Assembly (NCBI GenBank): GCA_944362615.1 | Contig: CALVTM010000001.1 | Coordinates: 62,001-126,000, forward strand | Direction of reading: 5' to 3' | Source: an uncultured Clostridia bacterium | GTDB taxonomy: Bacteria > Bacillota > Clostridia > Christensenellales > Pumilibacteraceae | Length of the DNA: 64,000 bases | Made by a program: the position numbers and the translations under genes | Notes under the pieces: model-generated | Databases searched by the model: none | Seen by the model: the letters and a program-made list of their open reading frames with translations, nothing else | Told to the model about the DNA's origin: nothing | Shown: positions 46,541 through 55,242 of the stretch, piece by piece | Layout: the number at the start of each line of letters is the position of its first letter | How positions within the stretch are numbered: the first letter of the stretch is position 1

Positions 46541-47908
46541 TTATTTATTATTTTCCGACATAATATTTCCCGATACCAGCCCTGCGTTTGCCAGTTTCAT
46601 CAGCTTTTTATGTTTATTCAGTTCGGGAGTGAGCACGCACATATCAAATAACTCGTTCAGTTTTTCGGATATACTGCTGCCTTCGTAACCTACCGCCATC
46701 AGATCGGCACCGTTTATTTTGAGCGCCCCGAGCGACATAGGTGCGCCCGTCTCCTTAAGTTTTTCACGGAAAGCCCTGAAACGTACAGGAGGAGAAACTT
46801 CATCAGTTCCCCTGCCCGCTCTGTCCGCTTCGATAAGCAAAGTGAGATCGTCCACAATGTCCGCATTATGTGCCGTAAATAACATCATTTTACCGCTGCG
46901 CGTTCTTGCGTCCTTGTCATACATGTGCCAGCGCACTAACCGTGCCGTCCTCTCTACGATCTTTGCCGGAAATTTCATTCCGCTTTCCCCGAGTATACGC
47001 CTCGTCATTTCCTCACCGTACACTTCGTGGTTTATCATGCGTCCAGTACGCCGTACCGCCTCACCCTTTCCTATGTCGTGCATGAGCGCGGCAAGACGCA
47101 GTTCGGGAGGACATGCGCGCACTACCCTGAATGTGTGCTCAAGTGCATCGTACTTATGATGCTCATTCGGCGGTGCAAGTTCGCCAAGCGCGGCAAGCTC
47201 GGGTATTATGTATTGCAGAAATCCGTACTCGCGCAGCAGTTTCAATCCTCTGTAATGAGCATCCTCTACTCCGTACGTAAGATCAGCGTTCAGTATTTTC
47301 ATCAGTTCGTCGCGTTTTCGCGTTCCAGTTATATCGCCAAGATATGCGGCGCGCCTGAACGCAGCATCCGCAGTGGTGCGTTCTATTCCGAAACCCGTTT
47401 CAGCCGCTATGCGCACCAGCCGCATGAGCCTTAACCCGTCTGATGAAAATATACGCTCGGGATCATAGGCACGCATGATACGGCGGTTTATATCCCGCAC
47501 TCCGTCAAAAGGATCTATTATCTCACGCTTCCTGATGTCATAGTAAATGCTGTTTACGGTAAAATCCCTGCGCTTCGCGTCCGATTCGAGATCCGTATCG
47601 AATTTGACCGATATGGGAGTGTGTCCGCCTCCCGGCGCATATTCCTCCGTGCGGAAAGGAGTGTACTCCAGTTCTATGTCACTTCGGTAACGGCACTTTA
47701 TAAGCGCTGTCCCCATTCGCCGGTATGTCGTGGCAAAGAAAAACCCCTTGGGGAGCTTAAGCTCGTTCGGAAGCGGCTTCCCCGCTATATCAATATCCGA
47801 CGGCGGCAGCCCTCCAAGAATATTACGGACATAACCTCCCACAATGTAGATTGGGAACTCGTTTACTTCGGCAAATTTTTCCAGCCATTCCGGCACATGT
47901 ATTTCCAT
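46541..47908 (-). CDS. cca: CCA tRNA nucleotidyltransferase with HD domain
   Basis: 455-aa class II nucleotidyltransferase. Head: YIVGGYVRNILGG and the SDIDIAG catalytic Asp pair; RRDFTVNSI and the RLMRLVRIAAETGF block follow. C-terminal HD phosphohydrolase motif (ALMHDIGKGEA). It repairs or adds tRNA 3'-CCA ends. First gene of the operon through vanW, lgt and pncB; the promoter lies directly before the ATG. Confidence 0.9.
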   Translation of the reverse strand: MEIHVPEWLEKFAEVNEFPIYIVGGYVRNILGGLPPSDIDIAGKPLPNELKLPKGFFFATTYRRMGTALIKCRYRSDIELEYTPFRTEEYAPGGGHTPISVKFDTDLESDAKRRDFTVNSIYYDIRKREIIDPFDGVRDINRRIMRAYDPERIFSSDGLRLMRLVRIAAETGFGIERTTADAAFRRAAYLGDITGTRKRDELMKILNADLTYGVEDAHYRGLKLLREYGFLQYIIPELAALGELAPPNEHHKYDALEHTFRVVRACPPELRLAALMHDIGKGEAVRRTGRMINHEVYGEEMTRRILGESGMKFPAKIVERTARLVRWHMYDKDARTRSGKMMLFTAHNADIVDDLTLLIEADRAGRGTDEVSPPVRFRAFREKLKETGAPMSLGALKINGADLMAVGYEGSSISEKLNELFDMCVLTPELNKHKKLMKLANAGLVSGNIMSENNK

Positions 47909-47916
47909 TAACGCAG

Positions 47917-47945
47917 ATTATATCACTATTTGAAAAAATTTTCAA
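47917..47945 (-). promoter_or_regulatory. Promoter of the cca operon (leaderless or nearly so)
   Basis: -35 TTGAAA (47945-47940), 17-bp spacer, -10 TATAAT (47922-47917), then 8 nt to ATG 47908. Predicted leader 0-2 nt; no Shine-Dalgarno. Confidence 0.75.
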
Positions 47946-47994
47946 ATATTTTTGAAGCAAGTATAAATATTGTAGCATTATCTGTCACATTCTG

Positions 47995-48023
47995 TTGATA
48001 ACATGTGAAAATAATGTTATAAT
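47995..48023 (+). promoter_or_regulatory. Promoter of dagK
   Basis: -35 TTGATA (47995-48000), 17-bp spacer, -10 TATAAT (48018-48023); leader about 48 nt. Confidence 0.8.
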
Positions 48024-48077
48024 GATTAAAAATATCAGCGCTCCGTACCCTGCTGATGCCGAAAGGATGATGATTCG

Positions 48078-48971
48078 ATGTACAATTTTATAGTAAACAA
48101 ACGCAGCGGAAAAAACAGAGGCGCAAATAACCTTAATGTTCTTACTAAATATTGTAACTCCAACGGTATCGACTATTCCGTATACGAAACCAACGCCCGC
48201 GGACACGCAATGAAACTTACGCAGATGCTTTGCGAAAACGGAGCGGATAATGTCATTGCCATAGGCGGCGACGGTACGTTTCATGAAGTGGTCAACGGCA
48301 TAACCGATTTCGAGAAAATCAAGATAGGATTTATCCCCTCCGGCAGAGGAAACGACTTCGCGCGAGCTGCCGACCTTCCGCTGAAACCGCTGGAAGCTTT
48401 CGCGGATATAATCGCCGGCGAGACCAAACGTATCGACTACATTGACGTCGGACCGCGCAGATGCCTTAATATCGCCGGAACCGGTATGGATGTCGACGTC
48501 CTTAACGCCGTTGCAAATAAACGTAACGCTTTTTCTTATTACGCATCACTTGTTCACTGCCTGATCAAATTCGATCCATACCATGTAGTCATACGCGCAA
48601 AGACTACAGACGGAGAGATCGAACTCGTCAAAGACTGCATCATGGTGGGCGTTTGTAACGGAACCGACTTCGGAGGCGGTATGCATATCGCTCCCACAGC
48701 AAAAATAAACGACGGTAAACTCGATCTTATGATCGCGGAGAAACTGAATCGCGGTCCGTTCGGTATACTGTCAAAATTTGTCAAAGGCAGACACGAGAAA
48801 CTGCCGGAAATCACCCATTATGAGATCACCGAACTTCAGGTGGACGGCGGAGGCTGCCCCGTTGAGCTTGACGGAGAAATATATACCGACTTCCCTCTTA
48901 ACTGCAAAGTCATTCATAACGGGCTCATCACTTTCAAAACCGCAAAAGAGCGCGCTTCCTGCCGTTCTTAA
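48078..48971 (+). CDS. dagK: Diacylglycerol/lipid kinase, DagK/YegS family
   Basis: 297 aa. Signature GGDGTFHEVVNGI near residue 62; the later IPSGRGNDFARA and GGGMHIAPTAKINDG match the family, which phosphorylates diacylglycerol or related lipids. AAAGGA lies 10 nt before ATG 48078. Monocistronic, with its own terminator. Confidence 0.92.
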   Translation: MYNFIVNKRSGKNRGANNLNVLTKYCNSNGIDYSVYETNARGHAMKLTQMLCENGADNVIAIGGDGTFHEVVNGITDFEKIKIGFIPSGRGNDFARAADLPLKPLEAFADIIAGETKRIDYIDVGPRRCLNIAGTGMDVDVLNAVANKRNAFSYYASLVHCLIKFDPYHVVIRAKTTDGEIELVKDCIMVGVCNGTDFGGGMHIAPTAKINDGKLDLMIAEKLNRGPFGILSKFVKGRHEKLPEITHYEITELQVDGGGCPVELDGEIYTDFPLNCKVIHNGLITFKTAKERASCRS

Positions 48972-48994
48972 ATCATCTGCAGACGAACAACAGG

Positions 48995-49026
48995 GCTGTT
49001 GCATCAAAAAAGCAACAGCGCTTTTT
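48995..49026 (+). terminator. Intrinsic terminator of dagK
   Basis: Eight-base-pair stem GCTGTTGC/GCAACAGC (48995-49002, 49012-49019), then GC and T5. Confidence 0.85.
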
Positions 49027-49157
49027 CTTATAGCTCCGTAACAAGCTGATCCGCCGTCACGCAAACAACAGTGATATTATAAGTTTTACGGCAGATTAGT
49101 GGCTGTTCGCAAATCTAATAATGTCATATACGCCGTTATAAAATAATAAATTATGCT

Positions 49158-50678
49158 ATGAACAAATTGGCAAAAGCGGTTTTCACACTGACAGCCTTTT
49201 CGGTCATTGACCGTGCTCTCGGCTTCGTGTTTAAAATATACCTGTCACGTGAAATGGGTGCAAGCGCTCTCGGAGTTTATCAGATCGCCCTCTCATTTTT
49301 CTTTGTGCTCGCAACGCTCACTACGAGCGGACTGCCGCTCATCACGGGCAAACACACGGCAAGTCTGATCGCAGAAGGAAAAGTGCACGACACAAGAGCA
49401 GTTGTCGGAGCGGGACTTGTAATAAACTGCGCAGTCTCTCTCATTCTCGGATGCATAGTACTTGCAATATCTCCGCTGCTGCCTGCGCTACTATCGGGAG
49501 AAGAAGCCGCTATGCTGCTTCTTCTCATGCTTCCGGCTCTTCTTCTCGGAGGAATTCAGGCGGCGTTCAGAGGCAACCTATGGGGACGGGAAAAATTTTT
49601 CGCCGTTTCGGCGATAGAACTGCTCGAACAGATCTTCAGGATCGCTATTTGCTTTGTCATGTTTTCGGCAGGAATGGGCAAAACCTTTGCCGCAATAATT
49701 TCCCTTGTGATCGCTATGGCGTTAAGCATGTCGCTTACCGTTATCGTATTCTTTGCAAGCGGCGGAAGAGTCGGTATGCCCGGAAGCCGGTTGAGACCTC
49801 TTTTCGCTCAATCAGCTCCTATCAGCGCGTTACGTGCATCCTCCTCACTGACCAGTGTGCTCATGGCAACTATAGTGCCTTTTTTATTCGCAACTTCAGG
49901 ATATACCCACGAGCAATCTCTTGCGATGTTCGGCGCAGGCGTCGGAATGGCAATGCCACTGCTGTTTCTTCCGATCACGGTAATAGGCTCTCTCAGTTAT
50001 GCGCTAATACCCGAACTGAGTAAAGCCGCCGCCGTAGGCAAGCATGACGAAGTGCGTTCCAGGACGGAGTCATCGATCAAGTTTTCAGTGATCATATCCG
50101 CCGCCTGCATACCTATGTTCTGGGGCGTGGGCGAAAGCGTCGGAGTGCTGCTGTACGATGACGCAGTAGCGGGCGAAGCTATCCGGCAAGGTACTTTTCT
50201 GCTTATCCCGATTGCACTTGAAAGCATAACTTCGTCAATGATGAATTCGCTGAATATGGAAAAGCAGGGCTTCGTAAACTACGTCATAGGCACTGCAGTG
50301 ACAGTGGGCGTCATGTTTTGTTTCTATGGACACTTCTCTATTAATGCAGTATGCGCGGCAATGTTTGCCGGACTTGTACTTTCCACACTGCTTGACGTGC
50401 TCTGTATCAAAAAACACACGGGCATATCTCTTTCTTTCGGATTTACGATACTGGGCTGCTGTTTGCTCGCCGTACCGTGTGCTCTGCTTTCGGAATGGAT
50501 AAACCGGCTGCTCTCTGCCCTTCCCGGCATAGTCGGGATACTTGCAGGTGCCGCCGCAGGTACTTTATCGATACTTGCGCTTATGTGGGCTTTCGGCCTG
50601 TATGACGGCTTCCTTATGCGCGGCAGAACTAAAAAACAAATGACGGTACGCCGAAAACACTTGCCAACAGACGCATAA
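49158..50678 (+). CDS. MATE/MOP-type flippase, SpoVB/MurJ-like polysaccharide exporter
   Basis: 506 aa with about 14 membrane segments. The N-terminus LAKAVFTLTAFSVIDRALGFVFKIYLSREMG is typical of SpoVB and related lipid II or polysaccharide flippases. SpoVB (spore cortex) and a vegetative lipid II flippase are both possible; no sporulation neighbours decide it. ATG 49158 has no Shine-Dalgarno, and the upstream 130 bp show no convincing promoter. Confidence 0.85.
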   Translation: MNKLAKAVFTLTAFSVIDRALGFVFKIYLSREMGASALGVYQIALSFFFVLATLTTSGLPLITGKHTASLIAEGKVHDTRAVVGAGLVINCAVSLILGCIVLAISPLLPALLSGEEAAMLLLLMLPALLLGGIQAAFRGNLWGREKFFAVSAIELLEQIFRIAICFVMFSAGMGKTFAAIISLVIAMALSMSLTVIVFFASGGRVGMPGSRLRPLFAQSAPISALRASSSLTSVLMATIVPFLFATSGYTHEQSLAMFGAGVGMAMPLLFLPITVIGSLSYALIPELSKAAAVGKHDEVRSRTESSIKFSVIISAACIPMFWGVGESVGVLLYDDAVAGEAIRQGTFLLIPIALESITSSMMNSLNMEKQGFVNYVIGTAVTVGVMFCFYGHFSINAVCAAMFAGLVLSTLLDVLCIKKHTGISLSFGFTILGCCLLAVPCALLSEWINRLLSALPGIVGILAGAAAGTLSILALMWAFGLYDGFLMRGRTKKQMTVRRKHLPTDA

Positions 50679-50689
50679 AAGTGTATACT
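50661..50689 (+). promoter_or_regulatory. Promoter of the FolT-like gene and purA
   Basis: -35 TTGCCA (50661-50666) inside the flippase C-terminus, 17-bp spacer, -10 TATACT (50684-50689). The leader of about 37 nt has no room for a riboswitch. Confidence 0.7.
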
Positions 50690-50731
50690 TTATAGGTAAA
50701 AATTTCATAAAAGCCCCAAGGAGGCCCGACA

Positions 50732-51712
50732 ATGAGTAATGACAACACTCAACAGGAAATTGCCTCTCAGGTCGAAGCGGAAAAAATTCAAGCAACACCC
50801 GAGAAGCGCGAAAAAAAGCGCGGAAGTTATTTCACCGCCTCACGCATAGCTTCGATAGCGACGTTTACCGCTATTGCGATCGTATGCAAACTGATCGGAA
50901 AAACGCTGATGCTCACACCGTCGTTTACCGTATCTTTCATTTACCTGCCCTGGCTGATAGCAGGTGCGTATCTCGGTCCGTTGGCCGGCATGACCGTTGG
51001 TCTTGTATCAGACGTACTCGGTAATATGGTATTCGGTACGGCGCTGAATCCGCTTACAATGGTATCAAATACGTTGTTTCCGCTTCCGATCGCTCTGATC
51101 TTCAAGTTCTTCAAGCGCGGAAACGTCTATATAAAAACAATATGCGGAGCGGTCATTTCCCTTTTTGTATGCACGCTCGGCATCGGTTCGCTGGCGCTGT
51201 ATCTGTATTACTACTCGGTGGATTATTCGTTCTTTGAGTATGTATATATTTACCGGTTGCCGCAGGTCGGCGTACTCGCCGTCAATATCGTGGCACTTTG
51301 TCTGCTGGTAAGTCCGCTGCAAAAAGCAAAGCTATACCCCGTTTCAGACAAATCAAAATATGACGCGCTTATCTTCGGACTGGGTCTGATCATAGCGTAT
51401 GCGCTGTTTGCAGCCGCGCTTATCACAGTCACGGTCAATAAACTGGGCAATATACCGACTTACATTATTCTTTCCGCCATATACGTATTACTGAACCTGT
51501 TCCTGGTCAGCTCACGCGTACACGGGAAAGTCAAAACGGTATTGATACTATGCGAACTGCTCGCAGTGATCGTCGCAGTCATAGCGGCGTTTGATGTGAG
51601 CATTACGGAGATCTGGCTTAAATACATTCTCTCTGCCGCAGCAGCGGCGATAACGTTAGCCCTCGGCATCATCGTTGTCGTACTGCGCACGCGGAGAGCA
51701 AGGAGAAAATAA
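50732..51712 (+). CDS. ECF transporter substrate-binding (S) component, FolT-like
   Basis: 326 aa. A cytoplasmic N-terminus of about 35 charged residues precedes the S-component core (SRIASIATFTAIAIVCKLIG, SFTVSFIYLPWLIAGAYLGP, GLVSDVLGNMVFG), then extra C-terminal hydrophobic segments, making it longer than usual (about 170-200 aa). The first-helix pattern matches folate-family S components; the vitamin is inference. GGAGG precedes the ATG. No EcfA or EcfT genes are near. Confidence 0.8.
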   Translation: MSNDNTQQEIASQVEAEKIQATPEKREKKRGSYFTASRIASIATFTAIAIVCKLIGKTLMLTPSFTVSFIYLPWLIAGAYLGPLAGMTVGLVSDVLGNMVFGTALNPLTMVSNTLFPLPIALIFKFFKRGNVYIKTICGAVISLFVCTLGIGSLALYLYYYSVDYSFFEYVYIYRLPQVGVLAVNIVALCLLVSPLQKAKLYPVSDKSKYDALIFGLGLIIAYALFAAALITVTVNKLGNIPTYIILSAIYVLLNLFLVSSRVHGKVKTVLILCELLAVIVAVIAAFDVSITEIWLKYILSAAAAAITLALGIIVVVLRTRRARRK

Positions 51713-51714
51713 AT

Positions 51715-53016
51715 ATGATAACCGCTCTTGCAGGCGCCCAGTGGGGCGACGAAGGCAAAGGAAAGATCATCGACATTATGGCGGCTAAAGCCGATGTTGT
51801 CGTACGCGCTACCGGCGGCAATAATGCCGGACATACCGTCGTAAGTAACGGTAAAACGTACAAGCTTCATCTCGTACCAAGCGGTATTTTATACGACGGT
51901 ACGATCTGCTGCATCGGACCAGGCTGTGTTGTTGACCCGCTTTCACTTCTCAAGGAAATGGATGAAGTACGCGCAAACGGTACGTCGCTTGACGGGCTGC
52001 GTATCGATTACCGCGCTCACATAGTTATGCCCTACCACCTCATTATCGATGAGCTTGCGGAACTTTCCAAAGGCGCCGGCGATATAGGCACAACAAAAAA
52101 AGGCATAGGTCCCTGCTATATGGATAAAGCCGAGCGTGTCGGTATCCGCTTCTATGACCTCATCCATCCGGACGTTTTTGCGGATAAACTGCGCATAATG
52201 CTTGAAAATAAAAAGAAATATATAACCGGCATGTTCGGTAAAGAGGCATATGAAAAACGCGCGGATCTACTGGACTACGACAAAGTTCTCGCGGCTTATA
52301 ATGATGCTGCGGACAAACTTAAAGGCTATGCGGCAGACACTACGGTTATCGCATATAACGCAAACAAAGAAGGTAAAAACGTTTTGTTTGAAGGTGCACA
52401 GGGAACTTTGCTCGATCTCGATATGGGTACCTATCCTTACGTTACGAGTTCTCACCCCGTAACCGGCGGCTTCTGCGTAAGCGCGGGCATAGGTCCTACG
52501 CTTATCGATGAATGCATAGGTATCGCAAAGTGCTATACCACAAGAGTCGGCAAAGGTCCTTTCCCTACTGAACTGTTTGACGAAACAGGTGATTTTATCC
52601 GTGAAGCCGGCGCTGAATACGGCGTTACGACCGGCCGCCCCCGCCGCTGCGGATGGCTGGACCTCGTTATACTTCGCTATGCGGTCAGAGTAAACGGACT
52701 CACCGGTATCGCTCTTAATAAACTGGATACGCTTACAGGGCTTAAAGAAATCAAAGTCTGCATAGGCTATGACAACAACGGTCAACTGATATCCGACTTC
52801 CCTGCCGATATACGTGAACTGGAAAAGTGTACACCCGTTTATAAGATCATGCCGGGCTGGACTGAGGACATAACAAAGGCGACCAAACTGGAAGATCTGC
52901 CGGAAGCTGCTATTGAATATCTTAAACTCATACAGAGTGAGATCGGATGCAAGATAGCTCTTGTCGGCGTCGGTCCGGACAGAATTCAGAGTTTCCCCGT
53001 CTCGATAAATATCTGA
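51715..53016 (+). CDS. purA: Adenylosuccinate synthetase
   Basis: 433 aa. GTP site GAQWGDEGKGKIID at the N-terminus, catalytic His in GGNNAGHTV, GIGPCYMDKAERVGIR, and the C-terminal VGVGPDR. It joins IMP and aspartate on the way to AMP. AAGGAG precedes ATG 51715, 2 bp after the FolT-like gene. Confidence 0.97.
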   Translation: MITALAGAQWGDEGKGKIIDIMAAKADVVVRATGGNNAGHTVVSNGKTYKLHLVPSGILYDGTICCIGPGCVVDPLSLLKEMDEVRANGTSLDGLRIDYRAHIVMPYHLIIDELAELSKGAGDIGTTKKGIGPCYMDKAERVGIRFYDLIHPDVFADKLRIMLENKKKYITGMFGKEAYEKRADLLDYDKVLAAYNDAADKLKGYAADTTVIAYNANKEGKNVLFEGAQGTLLDLDMGTYPYVTSSHPVTGGFCVSAGIGPTLIDECIGIAKCYTTRVGKGPFPTELFDETGDFIREAGAEYGVTTGRPRRCGWLDLVILRYAVRVNGLTGIALNKLDTLTGLKEIKVCIGYDNNGQLISDFPADIRELEKCTPVYKIMPGWTEDITKATKLEDLPEAAIEYLKLIQSEIGCKIALVGVGPDRIQSFPVSINI

Positions 53017-53059
53017 GCAGTCACCTGCTTATAGTCATATTAATGATCAGACAGATAAA

Positions 53060-53095
53060 ATATCCACGCGAACATAAACGCGTGGATATTTCTTT
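53060..53095 (+). terminator. First terminator after purA
   Basis: Ten-base-pair stem TATCCACGCG/CGCGTGGATA (53061-53070, 53079-53088), followed by TTTCTTT. Confidence 0.8.
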
Positions 53096-53116
53096 GCCGG
53101 TTCCGGAAAAATGAAT

Positions 53117-53152
53117 AAGGCATGGCTCAAGCGCCATGCCTTTATGTTTTTG
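53117..53152 (+). terminator. Second tandem terminator after purA
   Basis: Stem AAGGCATGGC/GCCATGCCTT (53117-53126, 53133-53142), followed by TATGTTTTTG. The remaining bases to 53262 hold only short AGCGG/CCGCT repeats. Confidence 0.78.
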
Positions 53153-53262
53153 TAATGATCGATCGGCTGCATTACGGTGATTTACGGCAGATTTGTTTTA
53201 ATGTAACACAAAACAGCGGCAAAATCTAAACCGCTTAATATTGCTATTAATAAAAACGCGCA

Positions 53263-53466
53263 TTATAGCAATCCAAGCAAATAATCCACAGTAACTCCAT
53301 AATAGCGCGCAATAGTAACAAGAAGCGAGATCGGTGGTTCTCTCTGCGACTTTTCGTAACGCAGATATGTAACCGTGCGAATGTTAAGATCGCTTGCAAG
53401 GCGCCGCTGTGTAAGTTTGCGTTCCGTTCTTAATTCTTTGAGTCTTTGTCCTAATGGTGTGTACAT
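53263..53466 (-). CDS. Small XRE-family HTH regulator
   Basis: 67 aa consisting only of a Cro/C1-type HTH (LGQRLKELRTERKLTQRRLASDL, recognition helix around RTVTYLRYEK) and a short C-terminal part (ARYYGVTVDYLLGLL). It stands alone, with a near-perfect promoter, an operator-like repeat at the predicted +1, a leader hairpin, and no Shine-Dalgarno. Autoregulation is likely. No phage or toxin partner lies in the same transcript. Confidence 0.85.
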   Translation of the reverse strand: MYTPLGQRLKELRTERKLTQRRLASDLNIRTVTYLRYEKSQREPPISLLVTIARYYGVTVDYLLGLL

Positions 53467-53473
53467 ACGGAAT

Positions 53474-53502
53474 GCGTGGCAAAAAGTAATTTGCGCCCAC
53501 GC
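53474..53502 (-). promoter_or_regulatory. Leader hairpin next to the XRE start codon
   Basis: Imperfect stem with GCGTG/CACGC and GCAAA/TTTGC pairs, ending 8 nt before ATG 53466. It may affect translation because no ribosome binding site is visible. Confidence 0.5.
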
Positions 53503-53522
53503 TTGCGTTATTTATTTTTGAA

Positions 53523-53542
53523 AACGGTATAATCTTTACCGT
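53523..53542 (-). promoter_or_regulatory. Operator-like inverted repeat
   Basis: ACGGTA-N8-TACCGT, placed from about +1 to +21 of the XRE transcript. Size and position fit a binding site for a dimeric XRE protein. Confidence 0.6.
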
Positions 53543-53549
53543 CTTTTTT

Positions 53550-53578
53550 ATTATAATCCTATAAGCTCCCCATGTCAA
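53550..53578 (-). promoter_or_regulatory. Strong sigma-A promoter of the XRE gene
   Basis: -35 TTGACA (53578-53573), 17-bp spacer, -10 TATAAT (53555-53550): full consensus. Confidence 0.88.
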
Positions 53579-53606
53579 GAAAATTCTGATGAGTTTATTT
53601 AATTGC

Positions 53607-53646
53607 AAAAGCAGCAAGTAACGTATCATGCGTTATTTGCTGCTTT
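53607..53646 (-). terminator. Intrinsic terminator after the second CTP synthase
   Basis: Long stem 53608-53623 with 53631-53646 (one mismatch), rich in AAAGCAGCAA/TTGCTGCTTT; the minus strand continues TTTTGC. Confidence 0.88.
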
Positions 53647-53670
53647 CTTTGCCATGTATCGGATAAATGC

Positions 53671-55227
53671 TTACAGACATTTGGAAACAAATAACCTGAT
53701 AAGCTTATCCGGATTACCTACTTTTGCGTTGAATTCCGGTTGGAAAGTGACTCCAACCCAGAATTTTTTATCCGGCAATTCAAATGCATCTATAAATCCG
53801 TCATCAGATCTGCCGCTAATAATAAGCCCGGACTTAACATATGCCGCTTCATACGCGGGATTAATTTCATAACGATGACGATGCCGCATTTTAATCGCCG
53901 CTTCTCCGTACGCATTATACAGTTCAGTGCCTGCTTCAACTTTGCTTATATGCGCTCCCTTCTTGAACAGAGTACGTCCCTCGCATACTACCGGTGATTT
54001 TGTGCTCTTACTGAACTCGCGGCTGTCAGCATCCGCAAGACCGATAACGTCGCGCGCGTAATCAACTATACCGGCATGTGCGCCGAGTCCGATCATAAGA
54101 CAAGGAATATTCTTAACTCTCGCATAATGCGCTGCGGCTATCTTGCCTGAAAATCCGCGTTCACCGAAACCGGCGGGAATGATCACACCGTCATAACCGG
54201 AAAGCTTTTTATCGACATTCTCACTGTTTATACTGTCCGAACTTACGCCGACCGCTTCACAGTCAGAGCTGAGATCGTAACCGGCATAACGCAAAGCCTC
54301 GTAAAGAGATACGTATGCGTCGTGCATTTCCACATACTTGCCTACTACCGCTATGCGCACCTTGCGCTGCTTTTCCTGTTTGTATGCCGCAGTCGCCGCC
54401 TTTTCCCACTTATTCAGGTCTGCCTTACGATCCTCAAGGCGCAGCTTACGCAGAACTGCCGACGCAAAACCCTCACGCTCAAGTTCAAGAGGTATTTCAA
54501 GAATGTTATCTGTCGTAAGATTTTCTATTATGCAGTCCTGTTTCACATTGCAAAACGCCGCCATCTTCTTTTTACTTCCCGCTTCAAGCGGATAATCAGA
54601 GCGGCATACGATAACGTCGGGCTGGATTCCCATGTTCGACAGTTCTTTAACGGAATGCTGAGTCGGCTTTGTCTTCTGCTCTCCGCTCATTTCAAGGAAA
54701 GGTACATAGGAAACGTGAACGTATGCTATATTGTCGTTTCCCGCAAGGACTCTGAGTTGCTTGAACGCTTCAAGAAACGGAGTACACTCTATGTCGCCGA
54801 CCGTTCCGCCGACGTCTACTATAACTATTGTGCCGTCATCCGGCGTAAGAAGCTGATTGCGTATTTCATCGGTAATGTGCGGTACTACCTGCACCGTGCT
54901 TCCGTCATACTTGCCCTCACGCTCATTTTCAATTACTTTCGCATATACCCTGCCGCTTGTGATGTCACTGCGTCCTGTCAGACATTCGTCTATAAAACGC
55001 TCATAATGACCGATGACCAGATCGGTCTCCGCACCATCATCCGTAACGAATATCTCACCGTGCTGATACGGCGAAAGATTGGACGAATCCACGTTGAAAT
55101 ACGGATCAAACTTCTGCAGCGTCACTTTGTAACCGCGAGCTTTGAGCAGTGCGCCCAGAGACGCAGCCGTTATTCCCTTTCCTATGCCGGAGACAACTCC
55201 TCCGGTTATGACTACATATTTTGTCAT
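53671..55227 (-). CDS. CTP synthase paralogue with inactivated glutaminase site
   Basis: 518 aa. The synthase half keeps the key parts: [43 protein letters not shown], and the metal-ligand Glu region as VDVGGTVGDIE (Glu to Asp). The glutaminase half keeps its fold and RHRHRYEIN, but the nucleophile GICLGMQ is MIGLGAH (Gly380, codon GGA at 54090-54088) and YHPEF is FQPEF (Gln496 for His; Glu498 kept). It should not use glutamine; it could use free ammonia, bind UTP/CTP as a sensor, or co-assemble with the normal enzyme. AGGAGG precedes the ATG, 15 bp after the HEPN gene. The canonical pyrG is at 29588-31219. Confidence 0.9.
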   Translation of the reverse strand: MTKYVVITGGVVSGIGKGITAASLGALLKARGYKVTLQKFDPYFNVDSSNLSPYQHGEIFVTDDGAETDLVIGHYERFIDECLTGRSDITSGRVYAKVIENEREGKYDGSTVQVVPHITDEIRNQLLTPDDGTIVIVDVGGTVGDIECTPFLEAFKQLRVLAGNDNIAYVHVSYVPFLEMSGEQKTKPTQHSVKELSNMGIQPDVIVCRSDYPLEAGSKKKMAAFCNVKQDCIIENLTTDNILEIPLELEREGFASAVLRKLRLEDRKADLNKWEKAATAAYKQEKQRKVRIAVVGKYVEMHDAYVSLYEALRYAGYDLSSDCEAVGVSSDSINSENVDKKLSGYDGVIIPAGFGERGFSGKIAAAHYARVKNIPCLMIGLGAHAGIVDYARDVIGLADADSREFSKSTKSPVVCEGRTLFKKGAHISKVEAGTELYNAYGEAAIKMRHRHRYEINPAYEAAYVKSGLIISGRSDDGFIDAFELPDKKFWVGVTFQPEFNAKVGNPDKLIRLFVSKCL

Positions 55228-55242
55228 TTTTCCTCCTGTCCG

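Noticed and set aside
50690-50731. Folate riboswitch before the FolT-like gene
   Set aside because: The leader is under 45 nt, too short for any THF riboswitch class.
49085-53192. The 12-mer TTACGGCAGATT occurs near 49086 and 53183
   Set aside because: Only two copies, different flanks and no palindrome; could be chance.
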